Source: a virus | Reading direction: 5' to 3' (one strand) | Virus record (IMG/VR): IMGVR_UViG_3300008110_000815 | Coordinates: 1-25,946 of that record | DNA length: 25,946 nucleotides | Part shown: in pieces, positions 13,207 to 21,456 of the stretch | How the letters are laid out: each line of letters starts with the position of its first letter | How positions within the stretch are numbered: position 1 is the first letter of the stretch | Made by a program: the position numbers and the translations under genes | Notes under the pieces: model-generated | What the model saw: only the letters and a program-made list of their open reading frames with translations | Told to the model about the DNA's origin: nothing | Databases searched by the model: none

Positions 13207-16200
13207 ATGAGTAGAGATATAGCAGATACAGCACCGAAGTGGTGGGAAATACAAAATGTTCCTACTGAATGCATAAAAGAATTAAGAAGACGTAGCAATT
13301 CCGTCAATATAGGATTTAACATTCCACAACCATATATTCCAAATTCTTCTTTTAATTTTGATGCAAATTACGATAAGTACAAGGGTCCAATGACTCCTTG
13401 GGTTAGAATATTTTCAAATAGTACCGGTAAATCAATTAATGGACTTGTACCTAGAAGCGCATATCTAGATAAGAATTATGTACAAAAAGATTATAATGGA
13501 TTCGTATTAAAAGGCGGAGACGGATTCTATGACGCTTTTGGTTATGAACAAGGAAAACCACTAAATAGTAGATATGCAATTATAGGATATGAAGCCGACG
13601 GAACTCCACATTACATTGATAATATATATAGAAGTCAACTTGCTTATAACACAATTATAGATCCCAGATTTCCACAAAACAATCAAGTTTCATCAATCGT
13701 ACCACCGCCGGGTATTGTATCTGTGAACGTAAAACAAAGCAAAGATTTATTAACATATGCTGATTTTGAGTTTAAATGTTTTGGACTAGCTCAATTGGAA
13801 TATCTTACTCCGTTCTTTTTAACAGCCGGTATAAATTTAATAGTAGAATTTGGGTGGAATTTATTTAATCAAAAGTCTTTAATCAGTCTAAACGATTTAG
13901 ATGAATGCTGGAAAGTTACTAACGAACCACAAACAGCATTGGATAGAGCTAATTTATCAAACGGTAATTATGGATGTGTTACTGGTATAGTTACAAAATA
14001 TTCATTCAAAACACAAGATGGATTTGTGTACACTTGTAACGTTGAAATGATTTCAAGACAAGCATTGTATGCCGGTTTGAGAACCGAAAACAACACAACG
14101 GTCAAATTAAATTCAAATGACGATATAAATTTTGACAGAGAGTTTATTGATCTTAAAACTTTTGTTAGATTATATCTGACTGATATTAATGATGTAATAC
14201 AACAACCACGAACCATATCAGGCAATCCTTATAGTACAGGTGTAACAAATGTCAAATCTAATTTCTTAAATTACATATTAGACAAGATCAACAAGAATAA
14301 TGATACTAAAAAACAAAAAGATCAAAACGCACAACAAGAAGCTTTACAAAAAACGTTTGTAAGTGACATAAATACTTTGCAAAGTTTTAATAATCAGTAT
14401 ACTTTATTTTATGGCGGTAAAAGTGAAGACCGAGTATTTTGTGGCCGTAATTTTAAGAAAGCTTACGGTGCAGAAAAAAATCCTTCAAAAGATAATCCGG
14501 CAATATCATACGGTACCGTGAATACAAGTCCGCTGGACTTGACTACAAATACGAATATCGGCAAAGTAAATTACGATCAAATTTCATTCGCAGATAACAA
14601 TTTAGATTTTGACGTAAAAGATGGTGCAGACGAAGTATGGTTACAGTTAGACTTCGTGTTTGAGGTATTTAACTTGTTTATGTCCAATTTAGGCACAAAA
14701 CAATTTTATATTGATATAAATGATGTGATAGTTAATGCACATCCAAATTTAATATCATGTGATCAAAATGTACTTATACCAAATCCTGTTGCACCAAAAG
14801 TAAATATTGGAACTCCAAAATCAAAAATATCCGGTAAAGGTGGGTACTTAAAAGCTGAAAATGCTGAAACATTACAAACTATAAATACTTTTGGAGTAAA
14901 CATAAATAGAGAAACCGGAGAGGCCACGGCAAGTAATTTTGCTTTATTTCCAAGTAACGAAACCACCGGTAATCAATTTTTAAATCAAATAGCTGATATA
15001 ACAGTAAATAGAAATTCTAAAATAGAAGAAAAAATAAAATCAACACTTGAGTATTATAATTTAAGTGTAGAAGAAAGCTATTATTTAGCATGTAATGCCG
15101 CTAGAAACACTTTTAAAACAAGGGGTAGAGTGCGTGATGATTTGGATCGTGTAATCAATTATCTTTATTACAAATCAAACGCAAAAGGATCCGCTGCATT
15201 TCCATTTAAAGAAGATAAAACGATTGTGAGAAAAACAAAAAATGGTAGTGAAACTTCTGTAACTTATAAAAAATATTATTATGGTTATTTGAAACACATT
15301 TATATTAAAAAAAGCAAAATAATAGAACTTTGTAAGGCAGAAACAAAAGGTACTGATGCTTACAAAGATTTATTATCTTCGATATTAAATGTAGTAAACG
15401 AATCTGTAGGCAATTTTTGGAAATTTGAAATTGTACAAGGTGCAAGTGAAAATGGCAGATCCACTATATCTGTTGTAGATAAAAACACTATTAATTTTTC
15501 AATGTTGCAACAAATATACACGTTTGAGTTGGGTAGTACAAACAATGTGGTAAAAAATATAAATTTTGATGTAAGTTTAACCAACGAACAAACAACCAAC
15601 GTTTTATTTAGCAATCAAAACAGTGCATTGGTATCACAAGATCCTAGAACATTGATACAAACCGCTAAAACCGTAACAGATTTAAATGCAACTATAACTA
15701 CTTTAAACAATCTTCCGTTTTTAAAATTCGTTGATAGGCTTGACAAATATCAACTTGACAAATTGTACGAACAACAAAGTGGGTCTTTGGCAACATTAAC
15801 ACCTGGTGCTACGGCTGGAATTGAAAGTGAAAATAATGATATAGTTAATTTACAAGTATATGGTTCTAAAGAAAAAAATGGTGTGCTTTGTATGACATTT
15901 AAAAACATAGAAGGCAACGGTGATTTTGAAGACCCTCGGTTCAGAAATAACTATAAATATTTGTGTTTATCTTCGGGTATGAAAAGTAGATTAAGACAAA
16001 TGTTAGATGACGGCGATTTTAAAAATAACACTGCTAAGTACAGCGGAGTTGCTGATAATTTCCAGGTGTCTATCACTCTTGACGGAATATTTTCATTTAG
16101 AAATCTACAATGTTTTGCGATCAGCAACTTGCCAAAACCATATGTTCCGGGCAACGTAATATTCCAAGTTTTGGAAGTGGAACATAGAATTGAATCAGGC

Positions 16201-16272
16201 AAATGGGAAACTGTTGTAAACGCTTTGGTAAGATGTGTAGGTACTTCAAAAATTGAATATGTAACTGTATGA
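13207..16272 (+). CDS. Very large baseplate hub-type protein (tentative)
   Basis: 1021 aa, among the longest proteins here. The N-terminal region has TPWVRIFSNSTG, KGGDGFYDAFGYE, and PPGIVSVNVKQSKDLLTYADFEF followed by GLAQLEYLTPFFLTAGINLIVEFGWN, resembling the barrel domains of hub proteins such as gp27 that sit at the tail centre. The C-terminal end (SITLDGIFSFRNLQCFAISNL, then FQVLEVEHRIESGKWETVVNALVRCVGT) looks like another hub beta-barrel. The middle 400 residues are unassigned. No lysozyme, peptidase or membrane segment is seen. It starts 4 bases after the LysM gene and overlaps the next gene at ATGA, placing it in the same translation unit. The hub call rests on context and fold-like patterns; a baseplate wedge protein is the main alternative. 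Confidence 0.5.
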   Translation: MSRDIADTAPKWWEIQNVPTECIKELRRRSNSVNIGFNIPQPYIPNSSFNFDANYDKYKGPMTPWVRIFSNSTGKSINGLVPRSAYLDKNYVQKDYNGFVLKGGDGFYDAFGYEQGKPLNSRYAIIGYEADGTPHYIDNIYRSQLAYNTIIDPRFPQNNQVSSIVPPPGIVSVNVKQSKDLLTYADFEFKCFGLAQLEYLTPFFLTAGINLIVEFGWNLFNQKSLISLNDLDECWKVTNEPQTALDRANLSNGNYGCVTGIVTKYSFKTQDGFVYTCNVEMISRQALYAGLRTENNTTVKLNSNDDINFDREFIDLKTFVRLYLTDINDVIQQPRTISGNPYSTGVTNVKSNFLNYILDKINKNNDTKKQKDQNAQQEALQKTFVSDINTLQSFNNQYTLFYGGKSEDRVFCGRNFKKAYGAEKNPSKDNPAISYGTVNTSPLDLTTNTNIGKVNYDQISFADNNLDFDVKDGADEVWLQLDFVFEVFNLFMSNLGTKQFYIDINDVIVNAHPNLISCDQNVLIPNPVAPKVNIGTPKSKISGKGGYLKAENAETLQTINTFGVNINRETGEATASNFALFPSNETTGNQFLNQIADITVNRNSKIEEKIKSTLEYYNLSVEESYYLACNAARNTFKTRGRVRDDLDRVINYLYYKSNAKGSAAFPFKEDKTIVRKTKNGSETSVTYKKYYYGYLKHIYIKKSKIIELCKAETKGTDAYKDLLSSILNVVNESVGNFWKFEIVQGASENGRSTISVVDKNTINFSMLQQIYTFELGSTNNVVKNINFDVSLTNEQTTNVLFSNQNSALVSQDPRTLIQTAKTVTDLNATITTLNNLPFLKFVDRLDKYQLDKLYEQQSGSLATLTPGATAGIESENNDIVNLQVYGSKEKNGVLCMTFKNIEGNGDFEDPRFRNNYKYLCLSSGMKSRLRQMLDDGDFKNNTAKYSGVADNFQVSITLDGIFSFRNLQCFAISNLPKPYVPGNVIFQVLEVEHRIESGKWETVVNALVRCVGTSKIEYVTV

Positions 16273-16655
16273 TATACGATACTCCACTTGCTACGAGAAA
16301 TATTGTAGGATTGAATAACTATCAATATCTACAACCATCCACTTATTTACCTACAATTACACAAAAAGATTATGATGAAGGTTATATAAGTAGATTTTTT
16401 GCTGGGAGAATTAACTTTTTTGAAGTAATTGAAACCAACTACAAAGATTACAATATGATCGATTCCAATTATTTTACCAAAGTACAAATTAACTGGAAAA
16501 TAACAGGTGTTGAGTTTAATGTATATAATGGCAAAATGTTAGAAACTGTAGGTGTAGTTAATTACAACAAGTACCGTATACTAGAGGCACAAAAAGTAAT
16601 ACCTAAGATAGATCTTATATTAAATAACCCAAAACAATTTTGGCGAGGTTACTAG
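16269..16655 (+). CDS. Small conserved-looking virion/baseplate protein
   Basis: 128 aa, starting in an ATGA overlap with the hub-type gene. The pattern QYLQPSTYLPTITQKDYDEG, then ISRFFAGRIN, then VQINWKITG resembles small structural proteins I have seen beside baseplate genes in T4-like phages, but I cannot name its T4 equivalent. No signal peptide or membrane segment. As last gene of the overlapping tail block, just before a sigma70-like promoter, it is probably a baseplate or tail completion protein. Confidence 0.55.
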   Translation: MIYDTPLATRNIVGLNNYQYLQPSTYLPTITQKDYDEGYISRFFAGRINFFEVIETNYKDYNMIDSNYFTKVQINWKITGVEFNVYNGKMLETVGVVNYNKYRILEAQKVIPKIDLILNNPKQFWRGY

Positions 16656-16683
16656 TTGACAAATAAAAGTTTTATTGTATAGT
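16656..16683 (+). promoter_or_regulatory. Sigma70-like promoter of the polymerase gene
   Basis: TTGACA at 16656-16661 (perfect -35) and TATAGT at 16678-16683 (5 of 6), 16 bases apart. Seven bases after the -10 is the GTG start at 16690, so the predicted transcript would begin at or next to the start codon. Confidence 0.65.
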
Positions 16684-16689
16684 TAAGAT

Positions 16690-17988
16690 GTGAGGTATTC
16701 ATCTAAAATCTACTTAAAGTTAATAACCAGAGATAATAATTGCCATAATAAATGTGGAGATGTTATCGCTGCATTTATTTATGATTTTGGTACCGAGAAG
16801 AAACACTATTACAACTTTGGTCATTCTGATCTTGTAGTTGACTCTACTTTTAATGATATCAAAGATGAGATAGAAAATCGTAAATATAAGGTGTATGTAA
16901 AAAACAAGAAGGCATACAAGTATTGGATTGATTGTAATTTTGTAGATGTAAACCTTTTTGGTTTTATTGAAAACAATGAAACTCTAGATGATATTAGTTC
17001 GACTTGCAAAGATTATATTCAGAACAATTATCATACCGTCAAAGACTTTAACTTGATTGTGCCATTTGTTAAACATCAAGAATGTTTTGATGAAGAAGTT
17101 CAACAAATAGCTCATTTAAATGAAAAAGAAACGGATACATACTGTTTTAAGTTCTTCAATGATGTAATCACAAACACTTTGTATGATGTTGAAAAAAACG
17201 GTTTAAAGATCGATACTTCGTTGTTTAAACAACACTTTAAGGCACGTACATACGACGATTATGTATACACGAATTATAACATCTACAATCCAACTGGAAG
17301 ACCCAGCAATTCTTATGACAACGTAAATTACGTTGCTTTGAAGAAAGACGATGGGTGTAGAGCTAGCTTTGTATCAAGATACGTCAACGACGGTCATTTG
17401 ATGATGATCGATTTTACGGGGTTTCATCCATACATTGTAGCTAATTTAGTGGATTATAAGGTTCCTGAAGAAGAAACTATCTATGAACATCTGGCTAAAC
17501 AGTATTATAATACCGATTCTGTTGCGCCTGAGTTGCTTAGTAAAGCTAAGAAACTTACGATGGTCAATTTATACGGACAGATAAGTGATGCTTATATAGA
17601 CATTGAATATTTTAAAAAGACGGAAGAACTTAAAAACAAGTATTGGGATAAATTTACTAACAAAGGTTACGTAACAACTCCTATCTATAAACGTAAGATT
17701 ACAGATAAACATATTTTGGGTGCAAATAAGAACAAATTGTTTGCTTATATTATTCAGGCAGCTGAAACCGAATATGGTATTGACAGTTTGAGTAAGTGTA
17801 TTAAGTTTGTTAGCAACAAGAAAATTGTGCCAATACTGTATGTATATGATTCAATTGTATTTGACATTCATAATGATGTTGATCAACAAGATATAGTTGA
17901 TTTGATTGAAATATTCAAGAATAAACGGTTCAAAGTAAAGACTTATGTGGGAAATAATTATAATGATTTGAAATTAGTCCAGATGTAA
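16690..17988 (+). CDS. Compact family A DNA polymerase-like protein
   Basis: 432 aa. It follows Pol I polymerase motifs in order: LYDVEKNGLKID (start of the polymerase domain), NPTGRPSNSYDNVNYVAL (the TGR-to-QNIP segment), motif A MIDFTGFHPYIVANL with Asp241, motif B KAKKLTMVNLYGQ with Lys287 and Tyr295, and motif C YVYDSIVFDI with Asp387. Motif C reads YDS in place of the usual HDE. Both metal-binding aspartates and the motif B lysine are kept, so activity is possible. The domain is short, and the first 180 residues show no DxE exonuclease motif; a NETLDDISSTCKDYI stretch may be an exonuclease remnant. T4 uses a family B enzyme, so this is unusual in a T4-like phage. The start is GTG at 16690; an ATG at 16688 stops at once. 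Confidence 0.75.
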   Translation: MRYSSKIYLKLITRDNNCHNKCGDVIAAFIYDFGTEKKHYYNFGHSDLVVDSTFNDIKDEIENRKYKVYVKNKKAYKYWIDCNFVDVNLFGFIENNETLDDISSTCKDYIQNNYHTVKDFNLIVPFVKHQECFDEEVQQIAHLNEKETDTYCFKFFNDVITNTLYDVEKNGLKIDTSLFKQHFKARTYDDYVYTNYNIYNPTGRPSNSYDNVNYVALKKDDGCRASFVSRYVNDGHLMMIDFTGFHPYIVANLVDYKVPEEETIYEHLAKQYYNTDSVAPELLSKAKKLTMVNLYGQISDAYIDIEYFKKTEELKNKYWDKFTNKGYVTTPIYKRKITDKHILGANKNKLFAYIIQAAETEYGIDSLSKCIKFVSNKKIVPILYVYDSIVFDIHNDVDQQDIVDLIEIFKNKRFKVKTYVGNNYNDLKLVQM

Positions 17989-17991
17989 ATA

Positions 17992-18011
17992 TATTTATAA
18001 GTATATTTATA
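17992..18011 (+). promoter_or_regulatory. Two tandem TATTTATA octamers
   Basis: TATTTATA at 17992-17999 and again at 18004-18011, the second ending 4 bases before the ATG at 18016. The octamer is doubled only here. Confidence 0.5.
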
Positions 18012-18015
18012 AAGG

Positions 18016-20040
18016 ATGAACTTTAAATCACTAATTAACGATATTTGTTGTGACGGCCGTATTAAGGATGGTATTTTTGATTTTCAAAATCAAGAACACG
18101 TTTTTGTATTACAAGAATATCTTGAAAAGACCGGTTGTGATGTTAATTATGTAGTCGAGAAAACAGCGAACTTATTTGAAGCGGGTAGATTTCCTGAAAG
18201 ACAAGCATATAACAAGGACGGTATCCTTGTAACATTTCCAAGCAAAGAATATAAAGATCGTGCTGTAAATAAAGGTACACACTTTGCTGAAAATCCTAAA
18301 AAGTCAGATGCAAATATATTCACAACTCCTCCACCTGATGTAAAAGCCGGTGGTAGTGAGGATTCTATATACAACGCTGATGTAGAAAAGCCAAAAGATG
18401 TATCTATTGATCAAGAACTTTCTGATAAGAATGTAGATACACAAAAAGATGATAGAACTCCAAATGAAAAACAAGTAGATTCTAAGGGTGTAGAAGCTAT
18501 ATTGATTGGACAAACTCCTTTAGTAAATTATAGTGTAGACGAAGCTAAAAAGTGTGGCTTTTACAATAAAGGGTTCAATTGGTATAATACAGAGGGTGAA
18601 TTTATTGGAGAACAAATATTCGACGAAAAAAATGGCAAAACGATAATTCGTCCATTAATTGGAGAAGTCCGTACAAAAGAAGATAATGTTAATGTTGATA
18701 TTTTAAGAAAATTGGGATTGGAAAGATTTACAGATGAGGAAATAATTAACAATGCAAATCAAAATGTATCTTCTGTAACAATTTCTCCTGGTAGTAACAA
18801 TAAATACGGTCTTACAACTCCAATAAACTATATTGGTTTGGAAAACATATTAAAAAAAGAAGGCAAACTTGTAATTACATATTCGGGCACCGTTAAAAAA
18901 ATAAGAACAGATTCAAACATAAGAATAGCTGAGTGGTCTAATGCTAAATCTATTTCGAGTGCCGATTTTAAAAGAGCGATAATGGTATATCAATTTTATA
19001 TTAATAATAATGATAAGGTAGAATTGATAGCTAAACAAGCCCGTGGTATAGGTTATGAACAAATGCAAGTTCAAAATCTAAATAATTGGTTTATAAAAAA
19101 TGAGATTAACGTACCGATGAGACTTTACATCTCCGATGAGTTACATGAATTTAGAGATACAGGTGTCAGTGTAAATGGTGCCGAAAAATTAAGAGGCACT
19201 GGTAAAGCAGACTTAGCACTGACAGAAAATTCTACAGCAAAATTTTGGATATCTTATAAACACGGTAATTATTGGTCAGAAGAAGGATCTGCAAAAACTT
19301 TATCATCCGTTCCATTTCAACAATATGGAAGTATAAAAACTTTACATAGTAAACTTGGTAGTGAAAAAGGTAAATGGGCTGAGATCATATCAAACTTTTT
19401 AAGTAAACTCACTGAGACTCTACCGTCTGATTCAAAAACTACAATTCGTGCGGGTTATTCATTAGACGTTGATAACAAACAACGGAAAGTTAAAACCAAC
19501 GATACAAATGTATTATTTTCTCAACAAGAAGTTAATTTGATAAGCGCAAACGCTTCATCTGTACAGACAGTTTTTAAAAACAATCCTGGTTTAGACAAAG
19601 AATTATATTTTTTACCAAGAGGATTTTCAGTTTGGATGGACATGTTAGATGGTACCGAAGAATCCAAACAAATTGCTGGAATGACAATATATGGATTAGA
19701 TTTTAAACTCAATTCTACAAATTACGGACCAGAAAATGTACAATGCTTAATTCAAACCAATGAAATTTTAGATGTTGAATTTCACACGAATCAAGAAGAA
19801 GACCCAAATGGAATAAAAATTTCCACTGATAAAAGAGGACACATCTTATTCAATCCCAATCTTCCGGCTCCAAAAAACGCTGAGGATCCAATTTTACAAT
19901 ATCGACCTGTAATATACGCACGTTTTACTGAAGAAGAAAATTTTTCTTATACCAAAAAGGGTAAAGTTATATTGTTATTAGGATGTAGAATATTAGTAAT
20001 GCCTTACGGTAAATTATCAGGTACATCAATAGCATTATGA
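18016..20040 (+). CDS. Large protein with possible PD-(D/E)XK nuclease core
   Basis: 674 aa, not assigned to a T4 gene. Residues about 55-96 hold a GRFPERQAYNKDG, LVTFPSKEYKDRAV, KGTHFAENPKK pattern that looks like a conserved module. Residues 97-150 are a charged, Asp/Lys-rich linker. Around residues 375-420 are DELHEF, GTGKADLAL (Asp399) and FWISYKHG (Lys415), which fit the D...xXK signature of restriction-endonuclease-like folds, followed by hydrophobic strands. The usual (D/E)XK acid would be Ser413, so the fit is imperfect. The C-terminal part (LDGTEESKQIAGMTIYGLDF; YRPVIYARF) is unassigned. Translation of the next gene overlaps at ATGA. A nuclease acting on host or phage DNA is an inference; a virion protein cannot be excluded because the start has a late-type octamer. 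Confidence 0.5.
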   Translation: MNFKSLINDICCDGRIKDGIFDFQNQEHVFVLQEYLEKTGCDVNYVVEKTANLFEAGRFPERQAYNKDGILVTFPSKEYKDRAVNKGTHFAENPKKSDANIFTTPPPDVKAGGSEDSIYNADVEKPKDVSIDQELSDKNVDTQKDDRTPNEKQVDSKGVEAILIGQTPLVNYSVDEAKKCGFYNKGFNWYNTEGEFIGEQIFDEKNGKTIIRPLIGEVRTKEDNVNVDILRKLGLERFTDEEIINNANQNVSSVTISPGSNNKYGLTTPINYIGLENILKKEGKLVITYSGTVKKIRTDSNIRIAEWSNAKSISSADFKRAIMVYQFYINNNDKVELIAKQARGIGYEQMQVQNLNNWFIKNEINVPMRLYISDELHEFRDTGVSVNGAEKLRGTGKADLALTENSTAKFWISYKHGNYWSEEGSAKTLSSVPFQQYGSIKTLHSKLGSEKGKWAEIISNFLSKLTETLPSDSKTTIRAGYSLDVDNKQRKVKTNDTNVLFSQQEVNLISANASSVQTVFKNNPGLDKELYFLPRGFSVWMDMLDGTEESKQIAGMTIYGLDFKLNSTNYGPENVQCLIQTNEILDVEFHTNQEEDPNGIKISTDKRGHILFNPNLPAPKNAEDPILQYRPVIYARFTEEENFSYTKKGKVILLLGCRILVMPYGKLSGTSIAL

Positions 20041-20432
20041 ATGAACAAAAACAACTACTCTGTACATTTTCAAATAGTTCACAATATACCGAGGTCATAA
20101 AAGAAATATCGAACCAATATAATTTGATTGATAACAAGATCTTTATATTTGCAAATGAAAATAATTTGCGGGAATTGTATTTAACATTTAACGTAGAAAA
20201 ACGTGATCAAATTAATCGTTATAAAGGCACCATAAGTATTCATAGAAAAAAACAAACAAATACATTGTATACTCTTAATGCAATGAATAAGTTAATCGCT
20301 GACGAAAACAACGGCGTATTTGATAAAAGCTTTCAATTAAATTGGGAACTATATAAAAATAGCATCATACTAACCAATGATATTGGAGTAAAAATAGTTC
20401 CATTAAAGTTGTTTTCTATCCAAGAAATTTGA
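20037..20432 (+). CDS. Conserved unknown protein coupled to the nuclease-like gene
   Basis: 131 aa, beginning in an ATGA overlap with the 674-aa gene. The pattern CTFSNSSQYTEVIKEIS, then FIFANENNLRELYLTFNV, then TISIHRKKQTNTLYTLNAMN and WELYKNSIILT looks like a compact alpha/beta protein. I believe similar proteins occur in T4-like marine phages, with no known function. Coupled translation suggests it works with, or in fixed ratio to, the upstream product. No motif for catalysis, DNA binding or membrane insertion is visible. Confidence 0.6.
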   Translation: MNEQKQLLCTFSNSSQYTEVIKEISNQYNLIDNKIFIFANENNLRELYLTFNVEKRDQINRYKGTISIHRKKQTNTLYTLNAMNKLIADENNGVFDKSFQLNWELYKNSIILTNDIGVKIVPLKLFSIQEI

Positions 20433-20441
20433 TATATATTT

Positions 20442-20470
20442 TTGACTTGATTTCAGTCGATACATAGTGT
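20442..20470 (+). promoter_or_regulatory. Weak sigma70-like promoter candidate before gene 32
   Basis: TTGACT at 20442-20447 is a good -35, but the best hexamer 17 bases on, TAGTGT at 20465-20470, matches the -10 at only 3 of 6. A 5-base inverted repeat (CAGTC 20454-20458, GACTG 20472-20476) overlaps it. A start near 20477 would give a leader of about 80 bases. Confidence 0.3.
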
Positions 20471-20495
20471 AGACTGATTTTAGGTTGGTTATATG

Positions 20496-20555
20496 ACGAG
20501 TCGAGTGATTCGTTAAAATAATTAACAATTAAACACTTAAATAATTAAATAAATT
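20496..20555 (+). promoter_or_regulatory. Putative autogenous translational operator in the gene 32 leader
   Basis: A 7-base-pair stem (ACGAGTC 20496-20502, GATTCGT 20507-20513, one G-U pair, loop GAGT) is followed by an A/T-only single-stranded-looking tract up to the ATG at 20556. The tract holds four TTAAA units at 20513, 20529, 20537 and 20545. T4 gp32 represses its own mRNA by nucleating at a leader pseudoknot and spreading along an unstructured A/U tract; this leader has the same design. Confidence 0.45.
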
Positions 20556-21398
20556 ATGGCATTAGATATTAGTAAGCTAAAGAGCCGTTTGAACTCTCTT
20601 TCAAACACAAATCAAAAATCCAACTTGATTTGGAAGCCAAAGCCCGGCAAGCAAGTAGTTCGTATCGTTCCATATAAGTACGAACCAGATAATCCGTTCA
20701 TCGAACTAAAGTTCCATTATAACATCAACAACAAGACTTATCTATCTCCTGATAGTTTTGGTCGTCCAGATCCAATCGTTGAGTTTAGCAACCGTTTGAA
20801 GAAGACTGGTTCTAAGGAAGATTGGCAGATGGGTCGTAAGATGGAACCAAAGATGCGTACATTTGCTCCTGTAATTGTGCGTGGCGAGGAACACGAAGGA
20901 GTTAAGTTCTGGGGATTTGGTAAGCAAGTTTATCAAGAACTTCTATCAATCATCAGTGATCCTGACTTCGGTGATATTACCGATCTAACAAGTGGTCGTG
21001 ATATCGTTGTAGAATTCAAGACTGCTGAAGGCGGAGCTAGTTTCCCAGAAACCAGTATTCGTGTTAAGCCAAATGTTAGTGTTGCTGTTGATCCAAAGAA
21101 CTCACAGTTGCTTGAGGCACTAAAGTCACAAGTTAATATCTTGGATCTATTCCCAGAACTATCCTATGAAGAACTCAAGGAAGTTATGGATAAGTGGTTA
21201 AATCCTGACACAGAATCATCAGATACGTCAGTTCCAACTACCACAGCTGCAACTTCTGCTGCTGATGATGATGAAGCTCCATTTGCTACACCAGCTACAC
21301 CAACAAAGGCTGCTTCCACACCAGCCTCACCAACTGCTGCTAAAGCAAAAGGTAAGGATAGTGTAGAACAAGCATTTGATGACTTGTTTAACTCCTAA
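20556..21398 (+). CDS. 32: Single-stranded DNA-binding protein, T4 gp32-like
   Basis: 280 aa (T4 gp32 is 301). It coats ssDNA in replication and recombination and organises the T4-type replisome. The N-terminus MALDISKLKSRLNSLS matches the basic region for cooperative binding. A core of about 25-215 contains IWKPKPGKQVVRIVPYKY and KFWGFGKQVYQELLSIISDPDFGDITD. The C-terminus is Thr/Ala/Pro-rich and ends in an acidic tail (DSVEQAFDDLFNS) of the kind that binds partner proteins. The Cys/His ligands that hold zinc in T4 gp32 are absent, as there is no cysteine in the core. Codon use is less AT-biased than in neighbours, fitting high expression. Its leader and terminator suggest a separately regulated unit. 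uvsX follows directly. Confidence 0.9.
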   Translation: MALDISKLKSRLNSLSNTNQKSNLIWKPKPGKQVVRIVPYKYEPDNPFIELKFHYNINNKTYLSPDSFGRPDPIVEFSNRLKKTGSKEDWQMGRKMEPKMRTFAPVIVRGEEHEGVKFWGFGKQVYQELLSIISDPDFGDITDLTSGRDIVVEFKTAEGGASFPETSIRVKPNVSVAVDPKNSQLLEALKSQVNILDLFPELSYEELKEVMDKWLNPDTESSDTSVPTTTAATSAADDDEAPFATPATPTKAASTPASPTAAKAKGKDSVEQAFDDLFNS

Positions 21399-21410
21399 AA
21401 AATAAAAATA

Positions 21411-21443
21411 AGCCGGTGGAGTTTTTATACCCCACCGGCTTTC
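21411..21443 (+). terminator. Rho-independent terminator after gene 32
   Basis: AGCCGGTGG at 21411-21419 pairs with CCACCGGCT at 21432-21440, followed by a short T-run (TTTC). It separates gene 32 from uvsX, as a terminator does in many T4-like genomes. Confidence 0.85.
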
Positions 21444-21456
21444 TAGTTATATTCGT

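Noticed and set aside
16688-16693. ATG at 16688 as the polymerase start
   Set aside because: It is followed immediately by TGA; the in-frame start is GTG at 16690.
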